A stretch of DNA of 6,666 bases from Betaproteobacteria bacterium (GTDB taxonomy: Bacteria > Pseudomonadota > Gammaproteobacteria > Burkholderiales > SG8-41). Positions 6,082-6,666 of this stretch are shown here, in pieces (positions within the stretch are counted from its first letter, which is position 1; each line of letters begins with the position of its first letter). The position numbers and the translations under genes are program-made. The stretch covers positions 1 through 6,666 of the forward strand of contig JANXRI010000295.1 of assembly GCA_025353085.1 (NCBI GenBank). Reading direction: 5' to 3'. Below the pieces are notes generated by a model, which was not told the DNA's origin, did not search any database, and saw nothing but the letters and a program-made list of their open reading frames with translations.

Positions 6082-6417
6082 ATGCGAGCTCTATCCATAT
6101 TTCTGGTTTTCTTGCTTACTTCATGTGTTGCTTATGCCCCAACTGACTTCCTCGGCCCAAATGGCAGGCAGGCGTATTCGATACGCTGTAGCGGCATTTG
6201 GTGGACAAAAGATGCGTGCTATAAAAAGGCAGGCGATCTGTGCCCGCACGGATATAACTTCCTTGAACGTCTTCCCAACTCCAGCGATTCTTTAGTCGTT
6301 GAGTGTAAGACCAGTCAAAGGAGTCAGGTCTATCATCGTAGCAATGCCATGCTATATAACAACGGAGTCAAGGTCTTGCAATCCAACATTTTGCAAATCG
6401 GAAGGGCGACGATGTAA
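6082..6417 (+). CDS. small Cys-containing lipoprotein, hypothetical
   Basis: A 111-residue conserved-hypothetical lipoprotein. A short signal (MRALSIFLVFLL) is followed by lipobox LTSC with Cys15; the next residue is Val, which favours the outer membrane. The mature part holds GPNGRQAYSIRCSG (from residue 25), then KDACYKKAGDLCPHGY and VVECK, with four cysteines at 36, 46, 54 and 75 that could form two disulfides in the periplasm. I recognise the G(P)xGxxAYxxxCSG ... CYxKAGxLC pattern as recurring in small proteobacterial lipoproteins of unknown function. The ATG at 6082 is chosen because AGGA (6071-6074) lies 7 nt before it; the ATG at 6078 is out of frame and too close. The gene is visibly more A/T-rich, with many T- or A-ending codons, than its neighbours, which may indicate transfer or low expression. 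It begins 16 nt after a strong terminator, so its promoter is unclear. Confidence 0.8.
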   Translation: MRALSIFLVFLLTSCVAYAPTDFLGPNGRQAYSIRCSGIWWTKDACYKKAGDLCPHGYNFLERLPNSSDSLVVECKTSQRSQVYHRSNAMLYNNGVKVLQSNILQIGRATM

Positions 6418-6474
6418 CACCACCGGGCTTCTCCGACAAGCATTCGCGTAATACTTATTCGACAACTTTTCAAC

Positions 6475-6666
6475 ATGACCTGTTTATCGACTTCCAGATG
6501 CATTTGCATCGTGTTTTTTGCGCTTAACGTTAGTTTGGCCGCATTCGCCCAGCAATATCCGCTCAAGCCCGTACGCATCATCGTGCCTGCCGCACCCGGC
6601 GGCGGGACCGATCTGATCGGGCGGGTGCTCGCGCAAAAGTTTACGAAGACGTTCGGCCAATCGTTC
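6475..6666 (+). CDS. Bug-family (TctC-like) periplasmic solute receptor, N-terminal part
   Basis: First 64 codons of a tripartite tricarboxylate transporter-type substrate-binding protein (Bug family); the rest lies beyond the window. Residues 1-25 are a signal peptide (Cys- and Phe-rich core, cleavage after AFA), followed by QQYPLKPVRIIV (26-37), PAAPGGGTD (38-46) and GRVLAQKF, the classic mature N-terminus of the family, where P-x-x-P-G-G-G-x-D contributes to the ligand-binding loop. Full-length members are usually about 320-330 residues and bind carboxylates or other small molecules in the periplasm; the ligand cannot be told from this part. The start at 6475 gives a sensible signal peptide, but no Shine-Dalgarno sequence is visible in CGACAACTTTTCAAC just before it. 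It lies 57 bp after the lipoprotein stop. Many Bug genes stand alone without membrane TctA/TctB partners; none is visible here. Confidence 0.92.
   Translation, partial: MTCLSTSRCICIVFFALNVSLAAFAQQYPLKPVRIIVPAAPGGGTDLIGRVLAQKFTKTFGQSF

Overview
The window looks like a piece of a GC-rich proteobacterial chromosome, most likely a betaproteobacterium of the Burkholderiales. The main pointer is the partial gene at the right edge, a Bug/TctC-type periplasmic receptor, a family greatly expanded in that order. The signal-peptide-bearing FecR-domain protein and the small secreted Lys/Gln/Glu-rich protein are compatible with this. It is an inference from family distribution; no marker gene or rRNA is present.

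Layout. Bases 1-2731 hold a two-gene minus-strand operon: a DUF1800 lipoprotein (1163-2731), then, after an 18-bp gap, a DUF1501 protein with a Tat-like signal (2-1144, its C-terminus cut by the window edge). Bases 2732-3101 are a divergent intergenic region with small dyads but no convincing promoter. On the plus strand follow a DUF2252 protein (3102-4451), a secreted FecR-domain protein with a Gln/Arg/Glu-rich tail (4631-5530), a small secreted repeat protein (5678-6013), a strong rho-independent terminator (6036-6065), a small Cys-containing lipoprotein (6082-6417) and the start of a Bug-family solute receptor (6475 to the edge).

How the genes relate. DUF1800 and DUF1501 are a recurrent gene pair and here both carry export signals, so they probably act together in the cell envelope. 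At least five other or partial products are also exported; the DUF2252 protein is the only one with no export signal. The plus-strand genes have separate leaders and do not form a tight operon. No phage, transposon, CRISPR, tRNA or rRNA was seen.

The most interesting reading is in the DUF2252 protein. It has a kinase-like catalytic pair (D100 and N105, then D119/D122) near the N-terminus, and a glycine-rich loop plus lysine (G286-G291, K312) far downstream, the order expected of a circularly permuted kinase fold. Second is an internal threefold repeat in the small secreted protein, with a loop shaped like an EF-hand but lacking its acidic ligands. No clearly new multi-gene system is evident.
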